A DNA stretch of 64,000 nt, taken from assembly GCF_029542625.1 (NCBI RefSeq), contig NZ_CP120733.1:2852001-2916000 (forward strand), in the 5' to 3' direction. This document shows, piece after piece, positions 61,159 through 64,000 of this stretch. Position 1 is the first letter of the stretch, and every line of letters starts with the position of its first letter. The notes beneath the pieces are model-generated. The model saw only the letters and a list, made by a program, of their open reading frames with translations, was not told the origin of the DNA and did no database searches. A program made the position numbers and the translations under genes. Source of the DNA: Tepidibacter hydrothermalis (GTDB lineage Bacteria; Bacillota; Clostridia; Peptostreptococcales; Peptostreptococcaceae).

Positions 61159-62718
61159 TTACATAGGTAGTTTAATAAATGCTTCCGGTCCAATAGGTGC
61201 TCCTATTACAAACCATATAATTAATAATATTGTCCATCCTAATAAGAATGATATAGAGTATGGTACCATTGTAGATATTAATGTACCTATACCTATTTTC
61301 TTATCATACTTTTGTGCAAAAGCAACTATTACTGCAAAGTATGACATAAGCGGAGATATAATATTTGTAGTTGAATCTCCTATTCTATATGCAATCTGAG
61401 TAAATTCAGGGCTATATCCTATTCTCATAAGCATAGGAATAAATACTGGTGCCATTATAGCCCACTTTGCAGAGGCTGAACCTATAAATAAGTTAATAAA
61501 TGCAGATACAAGGATGAATCCCATGATCATAGGAAGTCCTGTCATTTCTGTAGCCTTTAAAAAATCTGCTCCCTTTACTGCTAATATAGTACCTAGGTTT
61601 GTATACTTAAAATATGCTACGAATTGTGCTGCTACAAAAGATAATACTAAGTATCCGCCCATAGTGCTCATAGCCTTAGACATAAAGTTTACTATATCTT
61701 TATCTGAAGTTATAGTTTTAGATGCCATACCATATGCAATACCAGGTACCAGGAAGAATAAAGTTATAATCGGAACTAATCCAGCCATGAAAGCTGATCC
61801 TTTCATTATTCCACCAGTCTCTGGATTTCTTAATATTGCATCAGCTGGTAATACTAAAGCCAATATAATTCCAACAAATACTAACAATGTAATTCCAGCT
61901 ACTGTTAAGCCACGCTTTTCATTAGATGTTAACTCATTTAATTCAAAAGTTTCATTACCTTTGTATTCACCAAGTCTTGGTTCTACAATCTTTTCAGTTA
62001 CAAATGTACCTATACCTGTTATTAAAAAAGTAGATACAATCATAAAATACCAGTTAGCTGTAGGCGCTACTGTATATCCATCACTGATAAATCTAGCCGC
62101 TTCTGTTGATATACCTCCAAGTAGTGGATCAATAGTACCTACAAGTAAGTTAGCACTAAATCCTCCAGATACACCAGCAAATGCTGCTGCAAGTCCTGCT
62201 AATGGATGTCTTCCAAAACTTAAAAATACCATTGCTCCAAGTGGAACTAAAACAACATACCCTGCGTCCGATGCAACATTAGACATAATTCCTGCAAATA
62301 CAACCACCATTGTTATAAGTTTTTTAGGTGTACTTAATACTAGTTTTCTAAGTAATGCCGATATAAGTCCACTTCCTTCAGCAACCCCAACCCCTAGCAT
62401 AGCAACAAGTACTGTACCTAGTGGAGCAAATCCTGTAAAGTTTTTAACTGCTGTAGAGAACATGTATCTAATTCCATCCGCATTTAAAAGGCTTACAGCT
62501 TTAACTGTAACATCTTTAACTTCTTTAGTACTTCTGTCAATCATTGTAAAATCAATTTCTAATCCTGCTGTAGCTGCAATATGAGATACTACCATTATAG
62601 CGACAGAGAATAATAGGAATATAGTTACTGGGTGAGGTAATCTATTTCCTACATTTTCAATCATGTCAAGAAATTTAAAAAATAGTCCATTTTTTTTCTT
62701 TGCTTTTGTCGTTTCCAT
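61159..62718 (-). CDS. AbgT-family transporter
   Basis: A 519-residue polytopic membrane protein of the AbgT (p-aminobenzoyl-glutamate transporter) family: LPHPVTIFLLFSVAIMVVSH at the start, FAPLGTVLVAMLGVGVAEGSGLISALLRK, NVASDAGYVVLVPLGAMVF, GGFSANLLVGTIDPLLGGIS, FINLFIGSASAKWAIMAPVFIPM and RIGDSTTNIISPLMSYFAV. Members move aminoaroyl-amino acids or export antifolates. AAGGAGG precedes the ATG. With the M20 peptidase it makes an import-and-cleave pair. Confidence 0.93.
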   Translation of the reverse strand: METTKAKKKNGLFFKFLDMIENVGNRLPHPVTIFLLFSVAIMVVSHIAATAGLEIDFTMIDRSTKEVKDVTVKAVSLLNADGIRYMFSTAVKNFTGFAPLGTVLVAMLGVGVAEGSGLISALLRKLVLSTPKKLITMVVVFAGIMSNVASDAGYVVLVPLGAMVFLSFGRHPLAGLAAAFAGVSGGFSANLLVGTIDPLLGGISTEAARFISDGYTVAPTANWYFMIVSTFLITGIGTFVTEKIVEPRLGEYKGNETFELNELTSNEKRGLTVAGITLLVFVGIILALVLPADAILRNPETGGIMKGSAFMAGLVPIITLFFLVPGIAYGMASKTITSDKDIVNFMSKAMSTMGGYLVLSFVAAQFVAYFKYTNLGTILAVKGADFLKATEMTGLPMIMGFILVSAFINLFIGSASAKWAIMAPVFIPMLMRIGYSPEFTQIAYRIGDSTTNIISPLMSYFAVIVAFAQKYDKKIGIGTLISTMVPYSISFLLGWTILLIIWFVIGAPIGPEAFIKLPM

Positions 62719-62756
62719 AGTTGCCTCCTTCTATTTTTCGATTTTGTGAAACCTTG

Positions 62757-62829
62757 CCAATTATCTAATAATTTTAGATAATATTTGGCATTTGAATTAT
62801 TAATATATATAAGAATTCTTATATATATT
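62757..62829. promoter_or_regulatory. Two inverted repeats in front of the abgT-type gene
   Basis: An imperfect repeat CCAATTATCTAA...TTAGATAATATTTGG (about 62757-62788) and a perfect 28-bp palindrome (62802-62829, centred on AAGAATTCTT) lie 40-110 bp upstream of the start. They are candidate operators. Confidence 0.45.
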
Positions 62830-62885
62830 ATCATAGTTATTAGACACTTTTCTACATTTTCTATCATTTTTCGCATTTTTAGATT

Positions 62886-62924
62886 AAAAAAACATGTTTT
62901 TAAAATTAAAAACATGTTTTTTTG
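62886..62924 (-). terminator. Terminator of thiI
   Basis: AAAAAAACATGTTTTT pairs with AAAAACATGTTTTTTT around a short loop. It lies about 55 bp beyond the thiI stop. Confidence 0.75.
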
Positions 62925-62978
62925 GTATAAATTACTTTTTTGATCATTTTATTCATATTTTTGATAATGTAAACTTAA

Positions 62979-64000
62979 TTATAAAGTTATATCTACAACT
63001 TCCATATTTTCTATAGCTTCATCTATAAGCTTTTCTACATCAAGATTTTGTTCTGATAACATTATTTTTTCAAGCTTTGGCTTTGTAACAGGTTTTTTTG
63101 GCAAGAATACTGTACAGCAATCTTCTTCTGGTATTATAGAAGTTTCAAAAGTTCCTATCTTCTTAGCTATATCTACTATTTCACTTTTATCCATGGCTAT
63201 TAATGGTCTAAATACAGGTATATCAACAGATGCATTCGTAACAGTAAGTCCTTGTATAGTTTGAGATGCAACTTGTCCTATACTCTCACCAGTTACAAGA
63301 GCATTGCACCCTTTAGATATAGCGACCTTTTGAGCTATTTTCATCATAAATCTTCTAGATATAATTGTCATCTCTTCTTCTCTACAATGTTCATTTATCT
63401 CCTTTTGTATAGGAAGAAGGTTTACACTGTGCATTCTAAGCTTTCCACAATAAGTAGATAGAATTCTTGCTAATTCTTCCACCTTTTCCTTTGATCTCTC
63501 GCTAGTGAAAGGATAACTATGGTAATGCATTAACTCAAGGTCAACTCCTCTTTTAGCTACCATCCAGCCTGCTACAGGAGAGTCTATTCCTCCAGATAAC
63601 AATACCATTCCTTTTCCATTAGTTCCAAGAGGTAATCCTCCATATCCCGCTATTCTTTCTAGGTAAGCTACACAAGCTTCTTCTCTTAGTTCCGCTTCGA
63701 CTTTTACTTGTGGAGTTCTTACATCAACTTTTAAATCTCCACCTATTTCAGATAGTAAATATCCACCTATATCTCTACTCATTTCAAGAGAAGTCATTCT
63801 AAATGTTTTATCCGTTCTTTTAGATTCAACTTTAAAAGTCTCTACGTCTTCAAATTCCATTTTATCTTTTAATAGTTCAAGACAGACTTCTTTTAATTTC
63901 TCATAGTTATTTTCAAACTTTACAGCTGGACTTAAAGAAACTATTCCAAAGACCTTTCTAGCTTCTTCTATTATACTTTCATAATCATATTCTTCAACAT
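62979..64000 (-). CDS. thiI: tRNA 4-thiouridine synthetase ThiI, 5' end beyond the window
   Basis: The frame is open to the window edge, so the N-terminus is missing. About 340 residues are visible: part of the N-terminal ferredoxin-like domain ([19 protein letters not shown]), the THUMP domain (to about residue 130), then the PP-loop ATPase motif [35 protein letters not shown] and [18 protein letters not shown]. There is a CysCys pair in [11 protein letters not shown]. There is no C-terminal rhodanese domain, as in Firmicute ThiI, which works with an IscS-type desulfurase. It makes s4U8 in tRNA and may supply sulfur for thiamine. Confidence 0.95.
   Translation of the reverse strand, partial: VEEYDYESIIEEARKVFGIVSLSPAVKFENNYEKLKEVCLELLKDKMEFEDVETFKVESKRTDKTFRMTSLEMSRDIGGYLLSEIGGDLKVDVRTPQVKVEAELREEACVAYLERIAGYGGLPLGTNGKGMVLLSGGIDSPVAGWMVAKRGVDLELMHYHSYPFTSERSKEKVEELARILSTYCGKLRMHSVNLLPIQKEINEHCREEEMTIISRRFMMKIAQKVAISKGCNALVTGESIGQVASQTIQGLTVTNASVDIPVFRPLIAMDKSEIVDIAKKIGTFETSIIPEEDCCTVFLPKKPVTKPKLEKIMLSEQNLDVEKLIDEAIENMEVVDITL

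Noticed and set aside
61514-62584. A 356-residue open frame on the plus strand
   Set aside because: It is antisense to the AbgT-type transporter. It has no ribosome binding site and its Pro/Ser/Thr/Ala-rich composition is that of a shadow frame.
62661-62915. An 84-residue minus-strand frame upstream of the transporter
   Set aside because: It overlaps the transporter start out of frame, runs through palindromes and a terminator-like hairpin, and has no ribosome binding site.
1-64000. CRISPR array, prophage, tRNA or rRNA genes
   Set aside because: No regularly spaced short repeats with unique spacers, no phage structural or integrase genes, and no rRNA- or tRNA-like sequence were seen. The dispersed repeats are single intergenic copies.

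Overview
The window is AT-rich DNA of an anaerobic, endospore-forming, low-GC Firmicute (Clostridia). It carries the spoIIAA-spoIIAB-sigF operon, a complete spoVAA-AB-AC-AD-AE operon, yunB, a T-box-controlled tyrS, pflB/pflA and strong AGGAGG ribosome binding sites. Gene content fits the Peptostreptococcaceae (Paraclostridium/Paeniclostridium-like), but the genus is inferred and not proven. No rRNA, tRNA, prophage or CRISPR array was seen. One insertion sequence is present (about 52.09-53.48 kb).

Layout. 0-9 kb: a partial isochorismatase-type hydrolase, VanZ-like protein, HxlR regulator with a divergent dehydrogenase, an ECF sigma/anti-sigma pair, a soluble fumarate-reductase-type flavoprotein, cell-surface and membrane proteins, and a PAP2 phosphatase. 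9-21 kb: a methyltransferase behind a Fur-like box, a TetR-controlled three-gene RND efflux operon (adaptor, pump, TolC-like), a GGDEF-EAL sensor, an amine oxidase and a CBS protein. 21-26 kb: a second, accessory spoVA operon (DUF1657, DUF421-DUF1657, spoVAC, spoVAD, spoVAE, DUF1657) with a divergent DUF421 gene. Its make-up is like the spoVA2mob operon that raises spore heat resistance in bacilli. 26-36 kb: an accessory stretch with a second dehydrogenase, HlyIII and CorA membrane proteins, an ABC-F ribosome-protection-type gene behind an attenuator-like leader, gene remnants (a yunB fragment, a broken rhodanese gene) and several unknown proteins. 36-49 kb: yunB, tyrS with its T-box, a class A penicillin-binding protein, the canonical spoVA operon and the spoIIA operon. 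49-64 kb: a molybdopterin oxidoreductase, a DapL-type aminotransferase, an NhaC antiporter, an insertion sequence, a DEAD-box helicase, pflB/pflA, an M20 peptidase with an AbgT transporter, and partial thiI.

The most unusual material lies between genes. Two dispersed repeat families occur only in intergenic DNA. One (about 200 bp, three copies) folds end-to-end into a long hairpin. Its arms differ between copies but stay complementary within a copy, which points to selection on structure. The other (about 80-125 bp, four sites) makes two short hairpins and ends in GAATTTT. Two of its copies sit directly in front of the ribosome binding sites of hxlR and pflA. The ABC-F leader contains a consensus promoter, a 13-codon upstream frame and two mutually exclusive hairpins. 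A 28-residue frame at 34.26 kb has its ribosome binding site inside a perfect inverted repeat, and the transposase start codon is masked by a 10-bp stem.
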